Below, piece by piece: positions 1-10,470 of a DNA stretch of 64,000 bases. Position 1 is the stretch's first letter, and each line of letters opens with the position of its first letter. The notes beneath the pieces were generated by a model. The model saw only the letters and a program-made list of their open reading frames with translations, was not told where the DNA came from and did no database searches. Source of the stretch: Medicago truncatula (taxonomy: Eukaryota; Streptophyta; Magnoliopsida; Fabales; Fabaceae); the NCBI RefSeq assembly GCF_003473485.1, contig NC_053043.1, forward strand, positions 36,060,576 to 36,124,575. Reading direction: 5' to 3'. A program made the position numbers and the translations under genes.

Positions 1-1480
1 TTTTGGGACGGAGTGAGTGGTTAAAAGGTATCTTAATTCTTAATGAGTTAAAGAATAAAGAGTTTTTAATGGTATAAACCATCTTTAACTTCGATTCTTA
101 TTCATTTTTGAAAAAATGATCCAAGGGTTTATACTTTATAGGGAATTCAAAATCAGAAAATATATTGATTGCTATTCTATTTTCATCGAATTTGGTTAAA
201 AAGTGTTTACGTGGATGTTTAATATTAAGTTGATACATTCAAAATTACTGTTTTCAAAATTAAGGTTTTCAGATGTATTATTTGGTCTTTAAGTTGAAAC
301 AAAAGTGATCAAGTACTTGATTTATAACATTTATTTCTAAAATTATGCTTGAATTCAAAAACAAGAAAAAGATGAGTAAAAAATTATGTTTAATGTCATA
401 AGAACTATTTGACCTACCACCTCAACATGAAAGGATCCGTAAACAATACATTTTAGCAAAGTTGGCTAAAGAATAGGTAACAGTTATTCTATGACTTGGG
501 ATCATTTTATAACAAAAAAAACTTAAAAAACCAATGTGTAACAAAATAAACTTTAAAACTAACTTATTATAAACATCTAAACTTTTTTTTTCTTTTGACA
601 AAAGCAAAATTAACTCATATCATTAATAAGGAAAGGTTCAATACATAAAGAAGAAAACTCAAAAATATGGTGACTAGCAAATGAACTTAAAAGATTACGA
701 GAAGTATTTGAGCTTTATTTTTTGTTTAACTTTTCTAGGTCAGGTTAACATGTCTCCAAGTTTTAGTAATTAATAATATTTAATTGTGGTTTGTTAGTTC
801 AAGCTAGTAATGCCAACATAGTTAGAATGACTAATTTGTTCTTACTAATCTTTGCCATAAAAGAACATCTAGTTTCAGATAAATATCCAATTCAGAAAAT
901 AAATTGGTGCTTATTATTAATTCTTAATGTTAATTCTATTGAAAGTGGGAATAGAAAAATCTATCTCCTTATCATCTTGTTTTGTTATTGAAGTACCAAG
1001 AAATCTGGTTTGTGGGGCTGACTAAGATATTGGCCAACTTTTTACAATGCTTATGTAGGGTAGTCAAAAGATATGCTTCGAATGAAATAGCTAAGTCATG
1101 AAAAAAAAAAAAAGTTGGTCCATTTAAACTAATTAACAAAGAGCTTGATACCCCACCCCATGTTTGTGACCACCCAACTCACTATTTGATGCACATGCAT
1201 GTTGCCACTATGAAATTTTATGTGGGTTTAATTAAGATTTTGAATTAGATTAGATGTCTTAAATAAATGTATCACTTTAAATTAATGGATGACAAATGAA
1301 CCTATTCCCATGTGATATGCTAAATCCAACCCCCTTTGCATAAACAACATCATAGAAGAGATAAACAAGCATATATTTTATTCTATTGAATTGAAGTTTG
1401 ACAACCAAATGCTAATCCTATGAAATGGCAGGTCCGAAGAAAACGTATCTTTTACCATTACTTTATAGCAAAAAGGTGAC
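1..1480. other. Gene-free AT-rich flank
   Basis: No supported gene. Only short frames with no recognisable domain are present. Homopolymer runs occur near 585 and 1100. Nothing here resembles the duplicated units to the right. Confidence 0.6.
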
Positions 1481-1524
1481 TCTTTTGATGATAAATCGGG
1501 TATCCTCTGCGCGTAATTGCATAT

Positions 1525-1745
1525 ACTAATCTCTTGAACCACCTAAATGAATGACAAACTCTCCTTAAAATTTTAACGTTGTTGCATTTTCAATGCTGGA
1601 TTCGAACTCAGGACTTTGCTTAAGTTAGGTGTAACTGCGGAGACTAATCCCTCGAACCACCCAAATGAACGATAAACTCTCCCTAAAATTTTAACACAGC
1701 TGCATTCTCAATGTTGGATTCAAACTCAGGACCATGCTTAAGTTA
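1525..1745 (-). repeat. Two tandem copies of a ~118-bp SINE-like repeat
   Basis: Two adjacent copies start with ACTAATCYCTYGAACCACC at about 1525 and 1643 and share the rest of the unit with scattered differences. On the minus strand each copy contains GAGTTCGAATCC or a variant, which resembles the B box of a tRNA-type RNA polymerase III promoter. The A box is unclear, so assignment to a tRNA-derived SINE is only tentative. Confidence 0.4.
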
Positions 1746-2497
1746 GAAGAGATTCGTGTCATCTCATTTAAACGTTTTGGGAGCAAAAATGGTGACTCTC
1801 AATGCACTGGAATATATTAGTGAAAAGCTAGTCATGCTAACAAGAAACATGATGATTTTATTTCAAAATGAATAAAATAGATAAACATGATGGATATTTC
1901 AATTATAACTATGCCACTCATTGCTCGTTAGTCTTCCAGCAGTTTTGATGCTTTTGTACATTTATTTTTTGTTTAGTGCTCCTCCATAGCATGAAAATAA
2001 AAAATAATGACCTAACTTTGATATGCAAAAATTGCCAACATTTAGCGCCTAACTTGTAACGATTGATTTAAAACAATCTGGTCTCTAAATTGATTATTAA
2101 ATTTCAAATATTTTTTAGTAAGGTCATAGAGGAGTTTAGTGAGAATATCGACTAATAGAAGATCATCGTTAATGGTGAGGAATATGCAAATCTCGCATGT
2201 AGCATATACCGAGCATCATAAGTAGCTTAAATAGCTTTACACTTCTATGCATCTTGTTCACTATCATTGATTTGACTTTTTACACCGGTTAAACAAATTA
2301 AATGACATTTTATACCGGTTAAAAAAAATGACTTTTTGAATCAAATGAAGAACTAATATAATAATAAAAAAAATTATGTCAATTAGAACCGATCTAAAAA
2401 GTGATGATCAAATAGATAATTTCAAATGTAAAATATACTTTTGGTTGTGCTTAGAAACCGATGTTGAAGTATTTTTTTTACTTCAAATAGACTTTTT
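1746..2497. other. Intergenic, with CACTA-like subterminal motifs
   Basis: No gene. Between about 2275 and 2410 the motif ACCGGTTAAA recurs with spaced AAATGACTTTTT blocks, resembling the short repeated subterminal motifs of CACTA-type DNA transposons. No terminal inverted repeat pair or target duplication was found, so this is only a hint of an old element. Confidence 0.3.
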
Positions 2498-2622
2498 TTT
2501 TTAAGAAGCGAAACTAACCTCTCCAAATTAGCATCCGAGAGAATCGAACCTGAGACCTTAAGGCGGAGTACATTCACATGTTCCAAGCTAATACCACTAG
2601 GCCAATCTAAGTGGGTTACCTC
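2498..2622 (-). repeat. tRNA-derived SINE fragment
   Basis: Read on the minus strand it contains TTGGCCTAGTGGTATTAG, a good match to a tRNA A box, and about 50 nt later GGTTCGATTCTC, a good B box, followed by a body with TAATTTGGAGAGGTTAG. That order and spacing are typical of plant tRNA-derived SINEs. It does not fold as a complete tRNA. A diverged relative lies at 7788-7884. Confidence 0.5.
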
Positions 2623-3271
2623 GAATAGACTTATACACTATTAACCTTGACTTAGATATACCAGGGAGGTGCACGAGGACGACTATGACCTCAGAGAAAT
2701 AGGATGGCTACCATGTGGTGCCCTAGATGTGTATGGACAACAACATGGGAAAAGTGCAATGTACTGGCTCTGATGTGGTACATTGGAGGGAGACATTTTT
2801 TATGAAGGGGGAACAATGTATTAAGAATAAAAACTAATGAATTACAAAAGAGAAGGGACAAAAACATGCTTAATACACACACAAAACACCAATGAATCAA
2901 AACCCAAGTGAATCAAGACACTACTGATTTGAGTATCACTCCAACACTTTAAAGTTTAAACTACTTGTGAAATATTGCAACCCAATATAATGTAAAATAA
3001 TCATATTTCTCAATTTTCAGAAAGACCATATGCACACTTAGAGAAATACAACGAAATTTACATGAGGATTCTTCAAGGTTTTAAAGGTGAAGAAAACATA
3101 AGAAATGGAAGATTTTAATTTTGTTCGATTTAAAATATTTTTCAAAACAGTTTTAAAAACTTTTCTTTTTCTTTGATAAATAAATTTTAAAACAAAACAA
3201 AGCTCGTAAAAATGTAAAGATAACAAGGAGAGAAAATCACATAAGGATTAATATATTAGTTCACTATATCC
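2623..3271. other. Intergenic, nothing recognised
   Basis: Small open frames only, with no domain. I see no transposon ends. Confidence 0.5.
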
Positions 3272-3507
3272 AACCTATAGTTTTACGGTGGTTGGTTTTA
3301 TGAAGGAATCTGTTTTAGATGGTGACGTATATTTTAGTAGGAGTGGTCCTCAGGGATGATTTTAGGATGTTTATTTTCGGATGTTCCGCTTATATACGGT
3401 GCCTTTTGTTTTTATTTTCAATTTCATCGGTCTCTGTTCGTCTTTACCAGAGACCAGATTGTTTAATAAAATTTGTTGTTTAAAAAAAAAAAAAAAAAAC
3501 CTATAGT
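3272..3507 (+). mobile_element. 5'-truncated LINE-type retrotransposon 3' end with poly(A)
   Basis: About 215 bp with no reading frame ends in AATAAAATTTGTTGTTT and a run of about 18 A. The same 10-bp sequence AACCTATAGT flanks both sides (3272-3281 and 3498-3507), a target-site duplication. Poly(A) tail, 5' truncation and a duplication of this size are the signature of target-primed reverse transcription by an L1-type LINE. A SINE mobilised by the same machinery cannot be excluded. Confidence 0.65.
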
Positions 3508-3839
3508 AGCTACATCTAGTCCTTTCTCACTGAAAAATTTCTTCACTAAAAACAAACTGATTATAAAGTCTAAAAGGGTATATTTATTTCAAATGACTAT
3601 ACCACTAGCAGTCTAAAAATGACTTACAATATATACTTGAGCTTTTGAGGAACAAGAAAACCCACCCGAGATCAAACAGAATGTACTCCGATCTTCTAAA
3701 AAATAACTTAAGACCCTCAATTCTTTGAGGAATTCAATATGCAACTATTTGGTCAAATATAAGTTTAAATGTCTTCCTTCTGGTAATATATGATATGATG
3801 CTCCCTTTTTAGAGATGTATCTAGGATTATATTTTTCGT
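3508..3839. other. Intergenic, nothing recognised
   Basis: No gene or repeat recognised, only AT-rich sequence between the LINE tail and the following CACTA-like block. Confidence 0.5.
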
Positions 3840-4260
3840 GTGGCAAAACAAATAGCAACCAAAATAGTGATCGATTAAAAAAACGTTATGCTTTAGTGAC
3901 CGATATTTCCTTACCTGAGACGGATCTAGAATTATATTTTCTGTGTGGCTAAACAAGTGCCGAAATAGTGTAAAATTTTATGCTTTAGCGACTGATGTTT
4001 CGGTCACTATTTCAGTCGCTAAACATATACAACGAAATTTACACGAGACAGTTTTTTAAATCGGCCACCTATAAGTCGGATCATGAACTGATTTAAAAAG
4101 TCATTTTCACCCGCTTTAAAAAGTGTTTTCTGCACTAGTGATGTGACCGGTTTTAAATAATTAATACCTTAGCGACGGAACTTTCGGTCAATAATTCAGA
4201 CGCTAAACCTTTTAGCGACCAATTTTTATACCATGCCATAAGACCGATCCACCCCTATCC
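3840..4260. repeat. CACTA-like subterminal repeat block
   Basis: The motif TTAGCGACCGA and its complement occur several times in both orientations (near 3895, 3985, 4010, 4172, 4190 and 4218), and TTTCTGCACTAGTGATG lies at about 4130. Clusters of short motifs in both orientations next to a CACTA-like terminus are typical of the ends of CACTA (En/Spm) elements. No transposase and no matched pair of termini are visible, so this is a fragment. Confidence 0.4.
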
Positions 4261-4409
4261 CTGACCGAGGCACATTAATGAGACCAGATGAAATATTTAA
4301 CATATGATATTTTGACATTCATTAAGTGACAATTTATGAAATATAACTTGTTTAGTACATGCTACTTTTTCCTTGTATAAATAATAAATAATATCACTAT
4401 TAATTAATT

Positions 4410-4944
4410 TCAGAATACTGCATCATTTGGTCCTTGGGATTGGGACAAATTATATTTTTCTCTATGTTTTTGCTCTATGAAAACTCCATAATACATCTCA
4501 AAATCATCAATGAAATTTCGATCTTCATATTCCTTTTCGACATGCTCCATCTCCTTTTCACAAGGGATATTCCATGCATAATTTTGAGTGGAACTGTCTT
4601 GACCATCCATATATTCAATATCATAATTTTGAGTGGCATTTATCGGTACTTCAAGTCACTATTAGAAAAAGCAAAATTAAGAAAAAAATAAAATCTCTGA
4701 AAAATTTATTGAACGCAAAATTTAGTGACGGAATTAGAGAAGGATTTCACGTTTTCCTTCTCTAAAATTCCCTCACTAATTTTTACTTTTTTAGTAGTGT
4801 GATTGCCGATTGGACCTTTATTATAAGTTTATCATCATCATAGTATTCATCTTCAAATTCATATGTTTCTTCCATCAAGAACATGAGGATTACATTATTG
4901 GACTCTGATAATTGACCAATTTCTCTTTCAACAGAAGAAGACAT
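4410..4944 (-). pseudogene. Unknown acidic protein ORF, interrupted by a small DNA transposon
   Basis: On the minus strand an ATG at 4944 opens a frame starting MSSSVEREIGQLSE and running through the acidic stretch EFEDEYYDDDK until it enters the element at 4657-4799 and meets a stop. On the far side a frame of similar acidic, Gln/Asn-rich composition continues down to 4410 (NYDIEYMDGQDSSTQNYAW, later GVFIEQKHREKY). I read this as one ORF split by an insertion. I do not recognise the family; it could be the N-terminal part of a transposase-associated ORF. No expression signal is visible. The split-ORF interpretation is inference. Confidence 0.4.
4657..4799. mobile_element. Small CACTA-like MITE
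   Basis: About 143 bp begin CACTATTAGAAAAAG and end with a TTTTTTAGTAGTG block, so the outer bases form imperfect inverted repeats opening with CACTA. An internal palindrome (TTAGAGAAGGA...TCCTTCTCTAA) adds fold-back structure. No clear 3-bp target duplication is visible, so the superfamily assignment rests on the termini only. Confidence 0.45.
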
Positions 4945-5070
4945 TCTTAATTATTACAATGAAGAAATTTTTACACTTTTTTTTCTTAAGTTTACAATTA
5001 TATATTTGGTGAGAAAGCAAGGAGCAGTTGCTATAACTTGCAACAACTATACCAATCAATAATTAATAAA

Positions 5071-5265
5071 GGGTCATGCTAACCGGTGCCTTCGGTGCAC
5101 GAGTTAATGATGCTAAAAGAGAAAATTATTAGTATAAAAGGAAATATTTTTGACTTTTTTAGTATTAATTACACAATTTTCAATGCAAGAACTATTATAT
5201 AATTTTCTTTTTTAGCATTCTTAACCAGTGTTCGGTGTTCCAGAGACACCCGTTAGCCTTTCCAC
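5071..5265. mobile_element. Mutator-like MITE with 9-bp target duplication
   Basis: About 195 bp lie between two copies of ATTAATAAA (5062-5070 and 5266-5274). The ends are imperfect inverted repeats: GGGTCATGCTAACCGGTG on the left and, reverse-complemented, GTGGAAAGGCTAACGGGTG on the right. A 9-bp duplication points to the Mutator superfamily. There is no coding capacity. Confidence 0.55.
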
Positions 5266-5274
5266 ATTAATAAA

Positions 5275-5614
5275 TTATGTAAATGGAAAAAAGATTCATA
5301 TAATTTGCGGAAAGATTCGAATCGTATAATTGTGATGGGAAAAATTATTAATGCTTTGACCCATTAATGTCAATTTGTTAAGCAACAAAAATGCATGGTT
5401 CCATGTGAGCACAAAATATGGAAATAGACCGACTAGTTAGCTATAATGCCCCCTAGTGGGGCATCTCAAACCAGCAGACAATATGCCCACATAAGGATCA
5501 ATAATTAAGCATCAAATTAAGTGGATTAAAAATTAGTAGGATAAGGAACAATGGATTGATCTAAATGGTAAGAGAGTTTGACTCTTTTGTTTTGGAAACA
5601 AAGAGGGTCCAAAC
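5275..5614. other. Intergenic, nothing recognised
   Basis: AT-rich, no supported gene, no repeat ends seen. Confidence 0.5.
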
Positions 5615-5929
5615 CTAAAAGAAACAAATAAAAAGCAACGCTACGATAATGTAACATCCAAACAAATCAGGTTGTTCATAAATAATTATTTTGAAACCAC
5701 TTCTACAACTCATCACTGTTAAGGTATCCACACAAAAGTTAACTTCACGGTACATGTTACACACCTTAACTTCCCAATCCAATTCTAGCAATTGACGAAT
5801 TTTTTGAACTAATCGGAATCCGACAGTTTCATCATCACTCTTTAAACATGTGGTCAATGGTTTAATTCTTAGCTCATTCGTATGAGAAAAATCTGATTTG
5901 GAGAAGAGATCCGACCTTGTATGCCCCAC
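5615..5929 (-). pseudogene. LINE-type RNase H-like domain fragment
   Basis: The 104-codon minus-strand frame contains LLELDWEVKVCNMYREVNF followed by CVDTLTVM. This matches the pattern W-x-V-x-h-x-x-x-YRE-x-N-x-x-A-D-x-L-A at the C-terminal end of the plant RVT_3 (RNase H-like) domain found at the end of L1-type LINE polyproteins and in solitary plant copies. The upstream catalytic half is absent and the end is a non-conserved hydrophobic tail, so it is read as a decayed fragment. No partner reverse transcriptase lies nearby. Confidence 0.5.
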
Positions 5930-6613
5930 AGATTTCTCAACAGAGATTAGTCAATACTATATGGAAGTAGAAACTTCATACCCATATCATATCATGATAA
6001 CTAAAAAAAATTAATAGACTATATGATGTTTCAATTATCTTAAAAATTAGTTTCTGGTTATAAACACCAATATAACCATAATGTAATTGATTAACTACGA
6101 AAAAATCTTTACAACAACAGATAATATGAATAAAATTATTTCTATAATAGCTTGATAAGGTATTGGAAACCTCATTGTGACAGTGTGGTCATAGATAATA
6201 TATAAGAATCTGAAATGAGTTGATGACATGTTAATAGTTCCTCAGGAACCAAATTATCGTTGCTTTCTTTAGTGGGCATTATGTACCTAAGAGAGACCTC
6301 TCTATTATATTATATTCTAATTCTAATTGTTGAATTGAGAAAATGGGAATAAAGGATCCAATCCCCCACTCAACTATGTTACTTGAAGAGTGTTTCAATT
6401 TCTTTGGTTGTTGACAAAGGATGTATATTATTGTTTCATGTTTTGGGGGGATAATGTGTTTGTTTTACATGTTTATTTGTAACACTGAATTTTATTTTGG
6501 GGGGATATGTATAATGTATTATTCTTGGCACTTTAGTGCTTTGAATGAGCAACATGCATGTGAATCTAACACATGTATTTTTGCATTTGTAATTCAATCT
6601 AATGATTACATTA
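5930..6613. other. Intergenic, nothing recognised
   Basis: Only AT-rich sequence. Overlapping short frames on both strands near 6430-6640 have biased low-complexity composition and no domain. Confidence 0.5.
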
Positions 6614-6622
6614 TTTAATTTA

Positions 6623-6966
6623 GGGATAAATAAGTTTTTCATTTATAGTCTCTAAAAAATAAAAGAAATTACTGTCCTAAAATTTTTCATTTCGTTTATG
6701 GTCTTTGATGACCGGTTTATGTCCATTTTAATAAATGACTCATTTATGTTCAATACGTGTTCAACTCATGTCGATCTATTACGTATCCTTAATTATATAT
6801 CAATACTTTTATGTTCAAATAATGTAAACGTTGTGTAAAAATTATGTTCATTAGAGACTAAAAAACAAAACGAAATATTTTAAAAGTTTGAAAATATCGC
6901 ATTTTATTTTTTAAAAACTAAAATCAAAATTCATTATATTTTCATGAACATAAACTTATTTAACTC
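6623..6966. mobile_element. Non-autonomous Mutator-like element, TSD TTTAATTTA
   Basis: 344 bp flanked by TTTAATTTA on both sides (6614-6622 and 6967-6975). The left end starts GGGATAAATAAGTTT and the right end, reverse-complemented, starts GAGTTAAATAAGTTT; similarity continues into both arms. The 9-bp duplication and GGG start match the larger element at 56402-57276. No coding frame. Confidence 0.6.
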
Positions 6967-6975
6967 TTTAATTTA

Positions 6976-7787
6976 TTACAATGAAGTTGTTAGTGTCAAT
7001 ACTATGGGTACATTGTATGATTGGAAATCTTGCATTGTAATATTATGTTTAGTTGTTTAGAATGATGCTGGCAAAATAATAATAATTGGTGTGGACTTGA
7101 AATCTATTTAGATAGCTTCACTTAAGAGGTGTAGGCACACATGGATATATTCCTTTCCTCGCAACTTCATGTTTGTTTGCACAAATTCTAATACAATATA
7201 CAAATCTAAATTATTTATGCACGTTGATATGCAAATTTTGAACACTCGTTTTTAGTCTTTCAGAAAATAAGTGATATTGGGGTTTGATCCTGACTTCTGG
7301 GTATGAGATATTTTTGGCTGAAATGGAATAATTTATCTAATGTGTTCAACAATTTTTTTATGAAAATTAATCACTATTAAATAACGGTGACAACTTCGTA
7401 GCAGTAACATGATAACATAAAAAAAAGTGATATTGGAAAATAGTCTTTCCGTGCTACAAGTTTAAGAGTTCAAAGAGAAAAGAAAACATCTTCGAAGACA
7501 AGTGAGAAATTCAAAAATAAGCATTCTCGATGGCACTCGAAAATCCAAGTTATCCCAAATTTTAAAATAACTATTGTTCTGAATCGGCAAGAAGACCAAT
7601 CCCATATTGACATGTGGACTATACATACACTGCCTTAAGGCTCGATGCTCGAAGGAACACGCCAACATCGTGCACCGCGTCGCTTCCAGGCATGCCTCTG
7701 CACGCAGATCACTCTACATGTGTCCTCTAACCGTTCCCTAATTATACGCCGCAAAACCTAGAAACAGTTATCTTCACACTCTAACTC
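6976..7787. other. Intergenic, nothing recognised
   Basis: No supported gene. A 68-codon minus frame near 7462-7668 has no recognisable domain. Confidence 0.5.
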
Positions 7788-7884
7788 TTCCAAATTAGTA
7801 CGGAAAAATCAAACGTGAGACCTTAAGAAGGTGCATACCCTAAGGTCTCAAACCAACACCATTAGACCAACTCAAGTGGATTGG
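7788..7884 (-). repeat. Second copy of the tRNA-derived SINE family
   Basis: On the minus strand it has TTGGTCTAATGGTGTTGG (A-box-like), CCTTAAGGTCTCA variants, a degraded B box, and the same TAATTTGGA(A/G)GAGTTAG tail as the copy at 2498-2622. It is more decayed than that copy. Confidence 0.4.
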
Positions 7885-8355
7885 ATTCGTTGTATTATAA
7901 TTGTTGCTTCTTGTTGTTCTCGGCGCATCTTATGCTTAGAATAGTTTATCTAATACATTTATTTTATTTTTTAAATTATCGCGATTTATTCATGACATCT
8001 TATATTTAGGGACAAAGTAGTATAAATTAATATTACTTTAAAGTTTTTAAAAGTCTACATGTTAAAGAGTCTCACATAAGATAAGATATGATATGAACAT
8101 AAATTTATAAGTGCGTACAATATTCTATCAGGTTTTTGTCGGGTAGAGTTTATAAGTTTTAACAATCGAAGTTTGAGAACAAAATTGCTAAAGTTAAGTA
8201 GACAAAAAATATAAATTTTATCAAATAAAATAAGTAGTCTCATAAAAAATTGTTCTAGTCAAGTTTTTTTCATAGAAATTCTAGTCAAGGTTTTATAATA
8301 AATAGATAATTATATTGAATACTATTTTTTTTTCTTTTTCTAAGCCCCTAAAAAT

Positions 8356-10470
8356 ATGAAATTCCACTACGCCAGAAACATCCAGCAACGAATCATCAAC
8401 CTTACTCAAAACCAAACCAACATTGCAAAAGGTAGCAAATTTATCACTGAATGCAACGTTAAGATTTCAGAAAATGGACGAAACGGTAACGTTAATGCAG
8501 CAGAAACAATCTTCAATAGAATGTCCCAAAAGAATATTGTCACTTGGACAGCCATGCTCACTGTCTATGCTCAAAATGGTCAAATCACAACTGCCCGCAA
8601 ACTGTTCGATGAAATGCCTGAACGAACAACCGCTACTTATAATGCCATGATCTCCGGTTATATCCGTAATGGTTGTAATGTTACTAAAGCTTACGAGCTT
8701 TTTACCTCATTTCATGACCGAAATGAGGTGTCATATGCTGCTATGATCATGGGATTAGTTAAGGCAAGGAAGTTTGATTTGGCTGAGAAACTTTACCGTG
8801 AAGCTCCACATGAGTTTCGTGACCCGGTTTGTTCAAATGCTTTGATAAATGGGTATTTGAAAATAGGCGAAATGAATGAAGCTTTGAGGGTTTTTGAGAA
8901 TGTGGGTGTGAGTAAGAGGGATGTGGTTTCGTGGAGTGCTGTGGTTGGTGGTTTGTGTAGAGATGGCAGGATTGATAATGCTAGGATGCTGTTTGATAGA
9001 ATGCCGGAGAGAAATGTGGTTTCTTGGAGTGCGATGATTGATGGGTATATGGAGAAAGGTTTATTTGAAAATGGGTTTGGTTTGTTTTTAGATATGAGGA
9101 GGGAAGGTGTTGTGGAGGTTAATTCGACTACTATGACTATTATGATTAAAGGGTGTGGAAATTGTGGTCGGGTGAAAGAAGGAATTCAGATTCATGGATT
9201 GGTTTCAAGGTTGGGATTTGAGTTTGGTAGTGTTTTAAGTAATACCATTATTACTATGTATTCGTTATTTGGGTATACTGACATGGCAAAGAAAGTGTTT
9301 TCTGGTATGGGTAATAAAGATTTAGTTACTTGGAATTCTTTGATTTCTGGATATATTTATAACAATGAAGTGGATGCGGCTTATGAAGTTTTTGAAAGGA
9401 TGCCGGAGAAGGATTTGATTTCTTGGACGGCCATGATCAGGGGGTTTGCAACGGATGGAAGAATTGGAAAAGCCGTTGAACTGTTTGATACGTTGAAAGA
9501 GAAAGATGATTTTGTTTGGACAGTTCTTATATCTGGTTTTGTGAGTAATGAGGAGTATGAGGAAGCTTTGCATTGGTTTGTTCGGATGAGCAGGGAACAA
9601 TGCAGGCCTAATCCTTTAACTATTAGCAGTGTTCTTTCCGCTTCGGCTTCTCTGGTGGCACTGAATGAAGGGCTTCAGATTCATTCACATGTTCTGAAGA
9701 TGAACCTGGAATATGATCTTTCAATACAAAATTCACTTATATCATTCTATGCCAAATGTGGAAACGTAACCGATGCTTACAAGATCTTCGTAGACGTTGT
9801 TGAACCGAATGTTGTCTCTTATAACTCAGTCATCAATGGTTTCGCACAAAATGGCTTTGGTGAAGAAGCTCTCAGTATGTATAAAAGAATGCAGAATGAA
9901 AGCCTTGAACCCAACCGTGTTACTTTCCTTGCTGTTCTTTCAGCCTGTACTCATGCAGGACTGATTGAAGAGGGATGGAATTTATTTAATACAATGAAAT
10001 CTCGTTACGGAATTGAGCCAGAAGCTGATCATTACGCATGCATGGTTGATCTACTCGGCCGTGCTGGTTTGCTTGATGAAGCTATTCATTTTGTCCGTTC
10101 AATGCCATTAGAGCCGCATTCTGGTGTTTGGGGAGCTCTTCTTGCTGCAAGCTGTGCTCACCAACGAATTGACCTTGCCAAGCTTGCAGCTCAACATATT
10201 ACCGAGCTTGAGCCTGCAAATGCGACTCCTTATGTGGTATTATCCAACACGTATTCTGCTTCTGGACAAAAGTTTGAAGGCGACTTAGTAAGGAAGACCA
10301 AAAATTTAAAAGGAATTAAAAAAAGTCCAGGTTGTAGTTGGATTACTATTAAAGATAAGGTTCATCTGTTTCTCGCAGGGGATCAATCACACGTGAATAT
10401 TGAAGAGATAAAAGGCATAATATTGACTATAGATAAAGGGATGCAGTGGTTGTATTATTGTGAACACTGA
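8356..10470 (+). CDS. PLS-class PPR protein with E/E+ domain
   Basis: Intact 704-residue single-exon gene. About 17 pentatricopeptide repeats run from residue ~45 to ~590, mostly of the 31-36-residue L and S types (for example VVSWSAMIDGYMEKGLFENG), followed by an E/E+ region (GLLDEAIHFVRSMPLEPHS, then NTYSASG and KSPGCSWI). There is no C-terminal DYW deaminase. Proteins of this class bind organellar RNA in a sequence-specific way and usually act in C-to-U editing, recruiting a deaminase in trans. The N-terminus is basic and poor in acidic residues, so mitochondrial import is plausible. It resembles the At1g53600 type from memory. The start at 8356 is the first ATG of the open frame. The last ~119 codons are duplicated at 32087-32444. 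Confidence 0.93.
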   Translation: MKFHYARNIQQRIINLTQNQTNIAKGSKFITECNVKISENGRNGNVNAAETIFNRMSQKNIVTWTAMLTVYAQNGQITTARKLFDEMPERTTATYNAMISGYIRNGCNVTKAYELFTSFHDRNEVSYAAMIMGLVKARKFDLAEKLYREAPHEFRDPVCSNALINGYLKIGEMNEALRVFENVGVSKRDVVSWSAVVGGLCRDGRIDNARMLFDRMPERNVVSWSAMIDGYMEKGLFENGFGLFLDMRREGVVEVNSTTMTIMIKGCGNCGRVKEGIQIHGLVSRLGFEFGSVLSNTIITMYSLFGYTDMAKKVFSGMGNKDLVTWNSLISGYIYNNEVDAAYEVFERMPEKDLISWTAMIRGFATDGRIGKAVELFDTLKEKDDFVWTVLISGFVSNEEYEEALHWFVRMSREQCRPNPLTISSVLSASASLVALNEGLQIHSHVLKMNLEYDLSIQNSLISFYAKCGNVTDAYKIFVDVVEPNVVSYNSVINGFAQNGFGEEALSMYKRMQNESLEPNRVTFLAVLSACTHAGLIEEGWNLFNTMKSRYGIEPEADHYACMVDLLGRAGLLDEAIHFVRSMPLEPHSGVWGALLAASCAHQRIDLAKLAAQHITELEPANATPYVVLSNTYSASGQKFEGDLVRKTKNLKGIKKSPGCSWITIKDKVHLFLAGDQSHVNIEEIKGIILTIDKGMQWLYYCEH

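Noticed and set aside
2498-2622. A tRNA gene
   Set aside because: A and B boxes are present but there is no acceptor stem or cloverleaf, and the family tail and second copy indicate a SINE.
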